Program-made: the position numbers and the translations under genes | DNA from: Botryotinia globosa | Taxonomy: Eukaryota > Ascomycota > Leotiomycetes > Helotiales > Sclerotiniaceae | Direction of reading: 5' to 3' | Length of the DNA: 64,000 nucleotides | NCBI GenBank assembly: GCA_014898425.1 | Contig: RCSZ01000015.1 | Coordinates: forward strand, 558,001 to 622,000 | Notes under the pieces: generated by a model | Seen by the model: only the letters and a program-made list of their open reading frames with translations | Databases searched by the model: none | What the model was told of the DNA's origin: nothing | Shown here: positions 36,801 to 47,987 of the stretch, in pieces | How the letters are laid out: every line of letters starts with the position of its first letter | Position numbering within the stretch: position 1 is the stretch's first letter

Positions 36801-38882
36801 GGAGCTGCCGGCTAGTAACGTGTGGGCATTTTGATTGTTTGTGACGACCTTTGGAACATTTTTAAGATAGGCATTTTCGATCAATAATGAGGTTGAATTC
36901 GTAGAAAAAAGAGAAGTTTCAATTCCAAATGGTGTGTTCTCAATGACAAGATCTAATAAGGTCAAGGATCCAACATTTTTGGATGTTCCTACAGAGCCTC
37001 CTGCCTATTTGATTACTCAGTAAAATATTCAGAATGGTAACGGATAACTAAACATACCTCTCCAACGACATTAATTCCAGTTCCACAGTTTTTGATATCT
37101 TTTGAATCCTGAGATTAGCATAAATTCTCAGTCGAGAGATCAGGAGCTGTCATAGTTGATAACGATGACTATATCAGTTTGGTACTCTATGGGGTAACAG
37201 ATAAGCGAGCCAAATCAGGGGATCAAAACTTACTTATTCCTTGCATGGTCCAGGCCCAGTCCCATGAGATCTGTAAAGCAGTCTTGCAGCCATTAAAAGC
37301 CAGGTTTCGCGATGTAAACTGTTGGTTACCAAAATATGCACTGAATTGGTCAGATAATTGTAATTACTGCGCAGTTAATCACTTACCCGAACATGCCACC
37401 GACAAATGTTAAATCAGATAGCCAGCCTCCAGAACCATTTTCCATATATATCTGTGGGGTCTTGTTAATCTTATTAGCTAAAAGGGAATGGAATATCTTA
37501 CTCCTTGCTGAGTCGAGCCCTCCTCCGATGACATGACGAAATGAATGTTTTCCAGTGATGTTCCCTGGGCAACCTGCCAATGTATAGCGCAGACCTGAGC
37601 ATTCAGTTGGGTGCGAGTTATATCCATTATGAAGTTCTTGATACTTCTGAGGAAGTTGTTTGTGTTTAGATACCTTGGGGCTAGGTCAGTAGAGTTTTCA
37701 GGGACGTTAGAAACGCTAACTTACCAGCCTTCCGTAGTTCCAATGTAGACGTCAGACGTAATAACCCCAAGTCCAACAAAACTTGATGCAGCAATAATCA
37801 TTGGCAGGTCTGTAGGCTAAAGATGGTTAGCTATTAATTTCAATTATAGGAAAACATCGCCTTACATCTCCCAGTATCTCGGTGTTGTAGTATTGAATAA
37901 TTGGAGAGCTGACAAGGTAAGCGCCAGGTGGAAAGAAAACAGTGGCAGGATAAATTGTGCTAGACCCACAGTCGATACCGCATCTTCCACCATCTGATAT
38001 TGCTGAATTGATAGCTGCGGTATCGTCTGTCAAACCATCACCTACAAAATTTATTAGTGAAATGAGGCAGCATAAAGCCAAAAACTGTCACATACCTGCA
38101 GCACCATAATCCATGACATTTCTCCACACTCGATAACCCGCCGGGGCAAATGGACTCTGGCCATTTTGCTTGATACTTCTCATCCAGAAAGTTGAGCTCT
38201 CTCGTTTGATGTTTGTGTGTTGTGCAGGTTTCTGTGCAGTGTAGAGCGAGGGAAGTACGCTCGGGGCCCATCCGTGTAAGCCATCAGGATACGCTAATGC
38301 CTGAGCCATAACGTTTGTATCATTAATTCCAGATATTGAAATTAGGCTGGTTGGCAACTGCGGTATAGATCCTTGTTGTGGATTCAATTCCGCCATGATA
38401 CGAGCAGCTGTCACAAGTTCCTTGGGGAGAGTGTATGCATAGCTTCCATTTGGAGAATCAGCAGTCTTGTGATGACTCGATGAATTTTTTGCCAAATTTC
38501 GACTGGTGTTTGAAAAATTGTTACCATTTCCGTAAGATAGTGGTGGTGCTTTTTCAAGATTGCCCAGAATTTCAGAAGCATTTCTGAATTCGTAACTATT
38601 TCTTTGAGGATTTTGTAGTCTAAGTCGATTTGCAAGCACAATGGCCTTCATACCCTCGAATAGGATGGTTTCTGCATTAGCTGGACCTGCAAGTTCATCG
38701 ATGCTGTCATCGGGATTAACAATTCTCTGGTGATGTCTCTCATGATGAGATTGAGAAAGTCGTTCATTCTGAGACAATGCTGTTGCTGAACAGACGCCAG
38801 TTATGTTGATCATAATAATTATGAGGAGACTCAAAAAGGAAAAGCTTTGCATGTTAAATCTTTTAGCTATCATTGATGCCAT
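33819..38882 (-). CDS. Secreted GH55 beta-1,3-glucanase-like protein with C-terminal LysM modules
   Basis: Secreted protein of 1463 residues predicted to cleave beta-1,3-glucan and bind chitin. Eleven exons: 38882-38096, 38041-37866, 37816-37725, 37673-37502, 37451-37387, 37340-37234, 37098-37058, 37004-36549, 36419-36095, 36048-34957, 34897-33819; every junction keeps frame. A hydrophobic signal sequence (SFLSLLIIIMINITGVCSA) comes first. The first GH55 beta-helix block starts near residue 253 with VWRNVMDYGAAGDGLTDDT, then ATVFFPPGAYLVSSPI and MENGSGGWLSDLTFVGG. The second block starts with DVTIYGAVGDGKTDN and VLIPFGVYKIFDTVHIPVGS, the duplicated architecture of GH55. The C-terminal 300 residues are Cys-rich with about three LysM-like segments (YYTTSAGETCDIISLAHNVS; YALQPNDTCGSLESTYNL; WYTAASGDDCPILSIFFGL) and end in a Ser/Ala/Thr-rich tail. 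The LysM call is by motif. Divergent to the chitinase gene. Confidence 0.88.
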
Positions 38883-39681
38883 TATAGGGATGTCTGGAGG
38901 TAGTAGAGTGAGAGAAAAAAAGGTTGTGAAGCAAGTAGAAAAAGGGAGCGTCCACCAAGATTATGGCGTAGAAATCTTTACCTAAACGCTAGAGAGATAA
39001 TTCATTAACAAAGGTATGATCGAATGTGCTAATTCTCAGTTGCCCTAGTAACTCGTTCGTCCAGTAGCTTGAAATCAATCAAAGTGTCGTAATTTATTTC
39101 GAGATGATTCGAAAGTTTCACCGCTATTGTATAACTATCAAAAGCAATTTAAAACTCTCTCCAGGTACACAAATATACCATTAAAAGATTAGAGATGTGC
39201 CAGGCATTGGCCAATATGTGCTCGTCTGATCTACTTTTACAGAACAATGGACAGCCCTAGGACTAAAACCTCCAAGTACCTAGGTAGTGAAAATTTGCAC
39301 TACCGAGATTGCTCGCCTGTTTGAAATTGTGAAATCAAAATGAAGCTTGGACTTAATTCGCATCGCGAGTATGTTTTTAATAGCAAGTGAATCGACATGA
39401 ATGAGATTTTTGCACATGCTCATGTCACTAGAAGTTCCTCTCATAATCACTTCTGGCTTCTCTGAATACTTTTCACCGAAACTGACTAAAACCTTGAACA
39501 AACTTCTAATGATGGCCTCTTGACCTAGAACGATAGATACACAGACTACGTTTACTGTTTCTCCCATTATTCAAATTTTGTCTTGTCCAGCTTTCAAAAA
39601 TCTCCAAAATTTGGGCCTTTACTGATATTTATACAGAAAGACTGCCAGTGGCCTATAGCTTCTCTCAGTGCAGGGCTCAGC
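38883..39681. promoter_or_regulatory. Shared divergent promoter region of the GH55-LysM and chitinase genes
   Basis: 799 bp separate the two start codons. A possible TATA element (TATTTATAC, about 39625-39633) lies about 50 bp before the chitinase ATG. A palindromic TACCTAGGTA occurs at about 39277-39286. A 95-codon minus-strand frame at 39280-39567 has no motif and is not called. The arrangement would allow co-regulation; no factor site is assigned. Confidence 0.5.
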
Positions 39682-42600
39682 ATGGAGCTATCTCTTATCC
39701 AAGTCAATCGAAAGCAATGGCAATTGATGGTTATTGCACTTTTGGCACTCTTAATTTCGACAGCAATGGCGCAAGAATGCAGTGCCACAAGCCTCTGTGC
39801 TACTGGATGTTGTAGCGAGTTCGGTTTTTGTGGTACTGGCGATGATCATTGTGGAAAGAATTGCTTGTCTACATGTGATTACAAGCTTGGCTGTGATGTT
39901 AATAATCCTTGCCTTTCTGGTAAAGGATGCTGTTCGAAGTTTGGGTTTTGTGGTCTTGGTCCAGTCTGTAAGTCAAGTTTTGATTCTCATCCATTTGCTT
40001 TACTGATGTTGTCAATAGATTGTGCTCCTGAGGTCTGTGTGGCGAACTGTGATCAAAAGTCCGAATGTGATCCTGGCTATGGTGCTTTTGGGTATTCCGA
40101 AATCGAGAAATGCCCATTAAATGTCTGCTGTAGCAAGTAAGATCTTTTGTTTGAGGTATATTGTATTGTCAGCTTGCTAACATGTTGTAGATGGGGATTT
40201 TGCGGACTCACGGAAGAGTTTTGCGGCAACAAAACCATTACACGTCCATCATGTAGCTCTTCTGGCTCCACTACTCGGCGTACTGTCGGCTAGTATGTAT
40301 CAAACCATTCCATTCCCCAAGCAGTAAAAAGCGAATTTATCTAACTTATATATAGTTACGAGGGATGGGCAAATCGAAAAGTTTGTCAACGGTTTACACC
40401 AGATATGATACCACTTGGGACTTACACACACATCAACTTTGCATTTGCATCAATTGACCCTATTACGTTCAGCATCGTTCCTGGAGACCCTGGCGACATT
40501 GAACTATATAAGGAGGTCACGATGCACAAACTGCTGCAGCCTGACCTGCAAGTTTTCATAGTCATTGGAGGATGGACTTTTAGCGACGCTGGATTGACAG
40601 CCACCACGTTCAGTGATCTAGCAGCGTCTTTGGAAAATCAAAAGAAGTTCTTTACATCTTTGACATCTTTCATGTCAACATACAACTTTGATGGAGTAGA
40701 AATCGATTGGGAGTACCCAGTAGCGGATGATAGAAATGGCAGAACTGTGGATTTTCACAACTTTCCATCTTTCATCGCGAATTTAAAAAGCCACCTCACT
40801 CCTATGGGTAGGGGCGGTGTTTCGATTACATTACCCGCATCATATTGGTATCTGCAATATTTTGATCTTGAAAAGCTACAGAAGAGTGTAGACTTCTTCA
40901 ACATCATGAGTACGTAATGACTACATGACCCCGGGCTTGATTGAAGGTGCTGACATTGAATTAAAGCCTACAATTTGCATGGACTATGGGATAAGAACAG
41001 CAGATGGGCCGGGAATTTTCTCAATGGTAAGATTTCAAATATTCTGTGCATTCATCAACTTACGTAGCAAAATAGCACACACAAACCTCACAGAAATTAC
41101 CACTGCCCTCGACTTGCTTTGGAGAAATCATATAAACCCCAGTAAGGTAAATCTCGGGCTTGCTTTTTATGCAAGATCCTTTACAATGCTGGATCCGAGC
41201 TGCTCCGCACCGGGCTGTCGTTTCGCATCTGGTGGAAATGCAGGCCGATGCACCAATTCGATCGGAACACTTTCAAATGCGGAAATCGCAGACCGGATTG
41301 AAGAAAATGGGTTGACACCAATACACTACGCTGATGCGGCCGTCAAAATAATTACATGGGATGATCAATGGGTGGCATATGATGATGCAGAAACCTATCA
41401 ACAAAAATTAGATTTTGCACGAAGCCAATGTCTCGGCGGAATCATGGTTTGGGCATTGAGTCAAGATTCTGCGGATCTCAATTCCTCCAAAGCCATTGTT
41501 ATAGCAACGAACAGTAGCTCACGTGCTTCTTACTCGATCAAATCAGTTAAGAGCCCGACTGAAGTTGCGGATCAGCCATCAATAACTTTAATAACAAATG
41601 TGGCATATCGACAGTGCCGATGGTCAGATTGCGGCTCTGGTTGCGAGTCCCTTGGTGACAATTTCCTCCCCATTGGACGCGCGATTGGCCAGGGAGATGG
41701 CAAATCCGGGCACCCATTAGGGGAAGACATACAAGACTCGAGTTACTGTGGCTCAACATCTTTGCTCCGTAAATTCTGCTGTCCCACAGAACAAACCATG
41801 CCTACATGTGCACATTTTTTTTTCAACAACGGAAGATGTAATGCTGATAATACCAACAGCTGTACCGATATGGACCAAGGTTATGTTGAGGTTGGCAGCA
41901 TTAGCAACTTCTGCAATACTCGAAAAAAAGGTGGCTACGAGCAGATTTGCTGCACAACCGATACACCGTCTATGAAACTGTACAGTCAAAGTGTATGGAA
42001 TGGAAAGCCTGGGCAGTGTGATACCAAATCAAGAGTTCCTGTAGATTTTAATGGATGTCCTACCGACAACTATAATGTCATGGTTGCAGAGTCAATTAAA
42101 GGAAGTGGAGGTACCTACTGCGGATTCGAACCAGTTCCATCCAGATTGCAAGATGCACCTTTGGCATATCAAAGTCGTATTTATTGTAGTAATACTGGGA
42201 CTGGAAACGGCAGCTGGGGCGAATGCAACGTTTACAAAAGTTATGGTCCGACACCACCAGGGCGATCTAGTGGATGGTGTCAATCTGGTTGCCCTATCGG
42301 CCAAATTAGAGTTGCAAGTAAGTCAAATCATGCTCCTCTTAGTTTCCCCTGACTTTTCTCATTGATTTGGATACATGCTGATAGCTTCCTTTTCTAGTGG
42401 AAGATCCGTCCCCGTGTCAAGATAATGGAGGAGCCATAGTGACGTGTTGTGAGGGAGACTACTCATATGATAAATCACAAGTAGTGATCAATGCGCTACT
42501 GAAGAAATACCAAGACGCAGCAAATGATTTCATAGGATCATACAAGGAAGAATGTCCTGCATTCCTTGCTTCAAATGCAGACGGGGATGGCTTGGACTTT

Positions 42601-44341
42601 AGCTCCTCTGTATTCAACCTTGAATCAAGAAGCACAAAAGGCTTTAGCTCAGTGGAGACAATGGTTTTACTCCTTTATACACTACTCAATGATCCTATAG
42701 ATGGGAATAATATGCTTAGGGCCCAACGTGAACTCTGTAAGTTACATCCATTCAACTTGACGATTCAAAGACAAGCAAAATAATGCTCACATATCTTAGG
42801 GGAACTCACCATGCAATCTTTAGGGTTGCATAATCTTGGTCTCACACCACTCAGAAATTTTCTCCTCGCCGATAGAGCATTCGGACGAATTTCCAAACTC
42901 TTACAAGCCGAGCAGGTCCCATGCAACGCGGAAAAACTCAACAGCGTGATTGGTGCTGCCTCGACGAATGGTAGCGGATTGTTGACCGAAGAATGTGCTA
43001 TTTTCACTATTCCATGCTTGGATCCAGATTTCTTCTACACCGACCCAAACTCAAAGTACGATTACGCTGCTTCTCAAACAAGCGGGAATCCGATAGATTC
43101 CTGTGAGCCTAGTAGGAATAACTCCCATTTCTCAGGAAACGATAAAACACTCCATCAACTAGGGAAACGAGATGGGTCTCCAAGAGAATATTCTATAAAT
43201 CTTGGGACTAATGTGCATGGAGATCCGCGGCTAATTTTCATCTGGTCCTTTTCATATCCAAGTGGCCAGAACGGTCAGACTTTCGTCGAAATCACTCGCA
43301 ATGTAGACAGATATAGCTTGAACAATCCTGAAGACTGCACTGATGCATCTTATGCCCCAACTGCTGACCCTGAAGACACACCAGCTTGGGTTGGTAAGTC
43401 AAAATGCACTCCTTGCTTATAGTAATGAAGGAAAAACTGACAAATATAATCTTAGTTGAACATATTTTTGAATTGCAAACACCATCTAGATTGCTAGAGT
43501 TTATGGTCCATGGTATCTTACCTGAAGTTGTCACTGGAGGCGTCACAATACCGGAATATAGGACCCAGAGAACCCTCATGGATCCCGATGTATTGGCTGA
43601 ATATTTCCAAAAACCATATCAAACTTGGGGTAGGGTAATTGAGGGCTTAAAGGGTCGACCTGATGCAAATCTCATGCACTGCCTGGGGGCAAAAGATAAC
43701 ACGAAGAATATCCGTTTGATGGATGCTGCCGGAAATGCACTAAAATCAAGGGTAATTTTAAACTCTCAATTCTTTATAATCGCGCTGACAAACATGAATG
43801 AATTCTAGTTATGGAGTCTAAAATCTCCCATTGCTGATGCAACATGGGAAGAGAAGGGATATGACATCGCAACCCAAAAAAACGGTAACGCTGCGCTCTC
43901 GGCTATTCGCGATGTATTAAATCTGTTCATGGATGTGGAAACACTAAACTAATATTCTTTCAGGTACTTGCTGTCATGAGCTATTTCAGACAGCCGGCAA
44001 TTGATAAGAGTCTCCGTTCTATAGTTACTGATATGCACGAAATGTTTGTTCAATTTCAGAACGCATTGAACACTAATCTAGCCCCTCAGTATCTGGACTT
44101 TATAGCCCTCTGGGATGAAGGAGTTCAACAATGGGCCATACGTATGAATCAATTCACTCGAGACTGGCTTCGCGTCAAGATAGGAAAGTTGCGAGACTTG
44201 TGGCAATCCTTTCTTGTCACAAGTAGTCTCATAGACCCCTTGAGAACATATGCGCGGCGGATGCTTGCAACCTTGAATGAATTGGAATTGCAAGTAAGTC
44301 TACCGACCGCACAGGTGGATCTTACCGCTTTCGCACCTTAG
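39682..44341 (+). CDS. Secreted GH18 chitinase with N-terminal chitin-binding (CBM18) modules, subgroup C / killer-toxin-like
   Basis: Protein of 1357 residues from eleven exons: 39682-39967, 40019-40136, 40191-40292, 40356-40909, 40967-41026, 41076-42317, 42398-42736, 42800-43393, 43456-43751, 43809-43913 and 43964-44341; all junctions keep frame. Residues 1-30 form a signal peptide (cleavage after STAMA). Three hevein-like Cys-rich modules follow (CATGCCSEFGFCGTG; GKGCCSKFGFCGLG; NVCCSKWGFCGLTEEFCG). The GH18 domain starts at TVGYYEGWANRKVCQRF; the catalytic motif is FDGVEIDWEYP with the proton donor near Glu288. Glu replaces the usual middle Asp. FFNIMTYNLHGLWD and GGIMVWALSQDS complete the barrel. 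The long C-terminal half has Cys-rich blocks (YCGSTSLLRKFCCP, ICCTTD, TCCEGDYSY) as in subgroup C chitinases, which resemble yeast killer toxin alpha subunits. No LysM was found in this protein. The start was chosen for the signal peptide; Met16 is an alternative. Confidence 0.92.
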
Positions 44342-45691
44342 TGGATTGCCTGTAATTAAATTAGGATTGCCATCAACGGCAAGATGGAATGCATAGCTAC
44401 AATATAATATCCATCTTCTTTGGGCCTTCTTTTGTGTCTGTATCTGCTGCAATTACGTGACTTTTGAGCCTAGTATCATGTAACTTTCTAAGTGACCTAT
44501 TAAAATTACAAGAGCTCATGTCTCAGATATGATTCGGTCGTCAATCTGTAAACCGCACGTCTGAGCTCCACGGTCGTAATATCGAGAAAAAACACGTTGC
44601 CAAGCAAGATTGAAAGAGTAGCAAATACAGTGGAATGAGTACAAATGAACGAAATCGCTACCGGAAACTCGCTATTATTTCAGGGGTCCAGGTGTGGGCG
44701 AAGAACAACCGGAATATACAAAGGGACGCGAATGAAAAAGTCAAATTAGAGAAACTTGAGCGGGACTTTCATGGCGAATAAGACTTCATCGATCTAGAGA
44801 AATTTCTGGACTCAACTAATGCATCAGCCTACACGGGACGAGGTAATCTCCAAGAAATCGCGACGTCTGAAATAAAGTTGTCAGCCCGGAGAAGACTTTT
44901 CTCCGAGCATTACATATCCACGAAGAGACATACATATCATCGAATAACACGCTAAGCTTTTTGGACGAGATCAAACGAATTTTACCAATCATGCCACTAA
45001 GCCGCCTAAACAAATGTTGCCTAGACTATCTAATAATCCGCCGTGCAGCAACTAGCACTACAATGAACGCCATGTATGACTCACTCTAGGCAGCCCGGAA
45101 GCGTGTACCATTCTGAACGGTGTGGATGCATTACAAAACCTTTTGCACCACTCACGAATGCGTGCCGAGCCATGCTCTGCTGGTAGCCGTGTGGTGTGCG
45201 CTTATTGATAGGCTTTTAGAAGCCTCGCTTAACCGAGAAGTTTCCAGAACCTTGCAATCCTAGATCACCGCGAGACGTATAGGCAAAGATGCGTAAGCGG
45301 CCATTGGCGACCAAGAGTGTTCAAATGTGAGTTGGATATCGGCTACTCAATGTTCGAGATGTTGAGAAGTGAATGAAAAATGGAAATATAATCTAGAAAA
45401 TTAATCACATTAAAAGTACTTTGAGCATGACTTTAGAGTTGGAAAATAGTGGTATTTCCCAAATAAGACTGATTTGGAAAGGAGAAATAAAAGATATTTA
45501 AGCAGAAACTTCAACGATCTTCGCGTAAAAACGTGGAGGAACCAACCGGTAAATAAGTTGTTACCTTATGAAAGTCTACCGATACAGATTGTGATGCTCA
45601 AAGCCATCAGGAATCTAAGAAAGGTCTTCAATAGATCGAGTTTCCCGACTGTATCATTCACCCAGCCATCCAAGCAAACAAGTCCTTACCA
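44342..45691. other. Intergenic region with small unassigned frames
   Basis: About 1.35 kb between the chitinase and the first paralogue. An ATG-initiated frame of 48 codons at 44635-44781 (+), starting MSTNERNRYRKLAIISG, is charged and helix-like but has no recognised family and may be a remnant. Nothing else is supported. Confidence 0.45.
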
Positions 45692-47080
45692 TCATCTAAC
45701 TTTCCTGTTCAAAACATAGCGGCTACCACCACGATATCTTGTCTGTAATTCTGAGTACTGAAGAGACGATCAGTCAGTCACAACTCCCAATTTTCCAACG
45801 AATACAAGTAGCATGACCTACCTCCATTTTCCAATCCCAGCGAAACCATTTTCTTTTTCTCTCCTCCTCTTGACCGTAATTCGCGAAATCATCAGGCTGG
45901 TAAAATTCTGTGATCAACTACAAACCATCTTGCTTTGGTTGCCAATCCTGCTTGCTAGCCCAGTACATGTACCCGTTTCCATTGAAACGCTGAGACTGGG
46001 CGAAAAGACATTCAGTTTGTTTCTTCTGGTACTACGTTCTCCAAGTGTGGAAATTTCCTTCTTGTATCTTGATCTTCCCACTCGTATATTGGATAGCTTG
46101 TACCAAGTCTATGCCCGCTTCGTCACAGAGACGGACTACCTCGCATGGCCATCCGATCTCGTAACCAAGCTCTTCCCATTCTTTCAAAAATTTGAAGAGA
46201 AGCAGCAAGATGACGGGGATGTTCTTCACCGCAGAATTTGCGGCAAGAAGATTGTGCTCGGAAAGCATTTCGAGAGATGTTAGAAGCATAGTGCCAAACT
46301 CGTTAACTATAGCTTCGATACGGGAGCTATCGTCGCACACTAATGGTTGATTAGTTATTACCAAGGCGCAAAGGCTAGCTAGGGAGAGAAATCAAAGCAT
46401 ACTAGCCCAATCAATCAAGCTTCCAAAAGTCAAGAAGGATGCAAGTCCTTCAATATATGCCCATTTGTTGTATGGACTGACGGTTTTCTGGAAAACATCT
46501 CGATCAAAGTGCTTCATCTACAAGAAAGGCTAACATCAGATTGTGTTTAACGAATTATTACGAAAAGGCTGATCGGAGTTCTCATATACCATATTCAGCA
46601 TGATTTCAGAAATGCCGCTTCCAGACCAGTCATGATCGTCAACTTTTTCTCGCTTTCGTTGTTCCTTGAGCAGGTTCTCTGCAAGTTTAATTCCATTATT
46701 AGAGACAAGGAATCCAGAAGTGGAAACTACACCACCACTTGTGGAAGCTAGTTGTGCTCTAGGATTTTCAATTCTAGGTTCAGAGTCGAGTTGAAATTTG
46801 GTTGCTCGGCCTTGGCTCAAAGTAAGGGTACGATAATTTGGTTTCTTGGATAACTGGAAAGGGTACTTTTCGTTAGTCACAAACTTCCACCAGATGAAGA
46901 CAGGTTTACCGTGTCAGTATTTGAGTACTTGAAGTCTCCCATCCGAAGATTGCTAGATGGCGTTGCAGCTGGTAATGCCGTGAAAGACAACTTGTTGCCT
47001 ACATTTTTGGAACTGCCAGTTGTGACATCGGTATCTGAGTCACTGGATATTTCGATCACGATCTTATCTTTGGGAGGCAT
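45692..47080 (-). pseudogene. Paralogue A of the MPPK-type tandem pair, probable pseudogene
   Basis: Its five-exon layout copies that of the neighbour at 47988-49502: 47080-46910, 46853-46590, 46517-46403 (115 nt, the same as in the neighbour), 46339-45822 and 45757-45692. Both start MPPK, both have DFKYSNTDT / DVKFSNANT before intron 1, TVSPYNKWAYIEGLASF against TVSPYKKWAYIEALAVF, and WPCEVVRLCDEAGIDL against WQCEVVRLCDQAGIDL. Exon 4 contains two in-frame TAG codons (46032-46034 after FHTWRT, and 45918-45920 after PKQDGL). Homology clearly continues past both (YMYWASKQDWQPKQ, RKWFRWDWKMEV) and into the last exon. No intron of normal size removes the stops in phase. A truncated protein ending at 46032 is possible. 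Function unknown. Confidence 0.65.
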
Positions 47081-47987
47081 CTGAATTATTGGTGTTGTCG
47101 TTTTGAAGTGGAAGTTCTTGATCACCCAGAGAAAACAAGCTTATCTACATCTCTGACACTAAAAACTAGTGTTGCCTTGTAAAAAGAAAGGCCACTTCTC
47201 ACCCATATTAAGTGTTATTTTGCACACTGCCAGCCAATGGCCAACCAAACTATTTGAATATGCAAGGGTATCGTAGAATTCTAATTGCCTGTGAGAAAGG
47301 TAAGTTGAACAAGGACCCCATTCGCTCGCGGCTTTGGCCGTATGCAGGTCAATACGCATGGCCTAGCCTGTTTCTTGACGAGGTTCTCGTTGATGCGTTA
47401 TTTCCTGGAAAACCATTGGACTTGGAAACCCCTCAACATGTTTTTTTTTTCAACTAGGCCGGCGAAATGCCCAATCCTGACCGATTTGTAATGCATCTCA
47501 ATTTGCATGATGAATTGCATTCAATTGTAGATAATTACCTGTGTGAAAGATCACGGGAAAGATGGAAACTTGTGGTGTGAAATATAGACGCCATATCGCT
47601 CTTGGATTGTGAAAATCTTGAAATTACTTGCCCGAACGTCCACAACTACCCTTGTTTTGACTGCGAGTCGGTGGCTAATCATTTCATCTCTTGTCTTTGA
47701 TTATTTGAGTGTGCTCTTGGTAGTTCACGGGAGGAACATCACAGAGAGCTCTGAATAGCTGTCCACCCCTTGCATTGTCTCCAACTCTCCTGATACTGAT
47801 CTTATTTTACTTTACCGCCTTCCGTCGCTTTTTTCCTCACCAAAATCCTCGCCATAATCTCCGCCTCATTTTTTCTTCTTTATTTCTTCTTTTGATCTTT
47901 TCAATCATCAAAACATCAGACCGATTCTTTGGCCCAATATAGTCTGAAGTCTTGGATATAATGATTGCATTTGTGATTCGTCAAATA
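47081..47987. other. Intergenic spacer between the tandem paralogues
   Basis: 907 bp holding the promoter of paralogue A and the 3' end of paralogue B. The plus-strand frame at 47212-47457 has no motif. Nothing else was seen. Confidence 0.6.

Noticed and set aside
36477..37100. Frame changes in the GH55 gene suggesting a pseudogene
   Set aside because: Each change is explained by a normal GT..AG intron that joins family-conserved sequence in the right phase.
39280..39567. 95-codon minus-strand frame with ATG in the chitinase/GH55 promoter
   Set aside because: No motif or signal peptide; a gene here would leave almost no promoter for the two divergent genes. Not excluded by sequence alone.
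40910..40966. Apparent stop codons after FFNIM in the chitinase
   Set aside because: An intron from GTACGT at 40910 to TTAAAG at 40966 restores the conserved TYNLHGLWD, so the gene is intact here.
45822..46339. Introns that could remove the two TAG codons of paralogue A
   Set aside because: Candidate GT..AG pairs give introns of about 30-55 bp in the wrong phase, and paralogue B has no intron in this exon.
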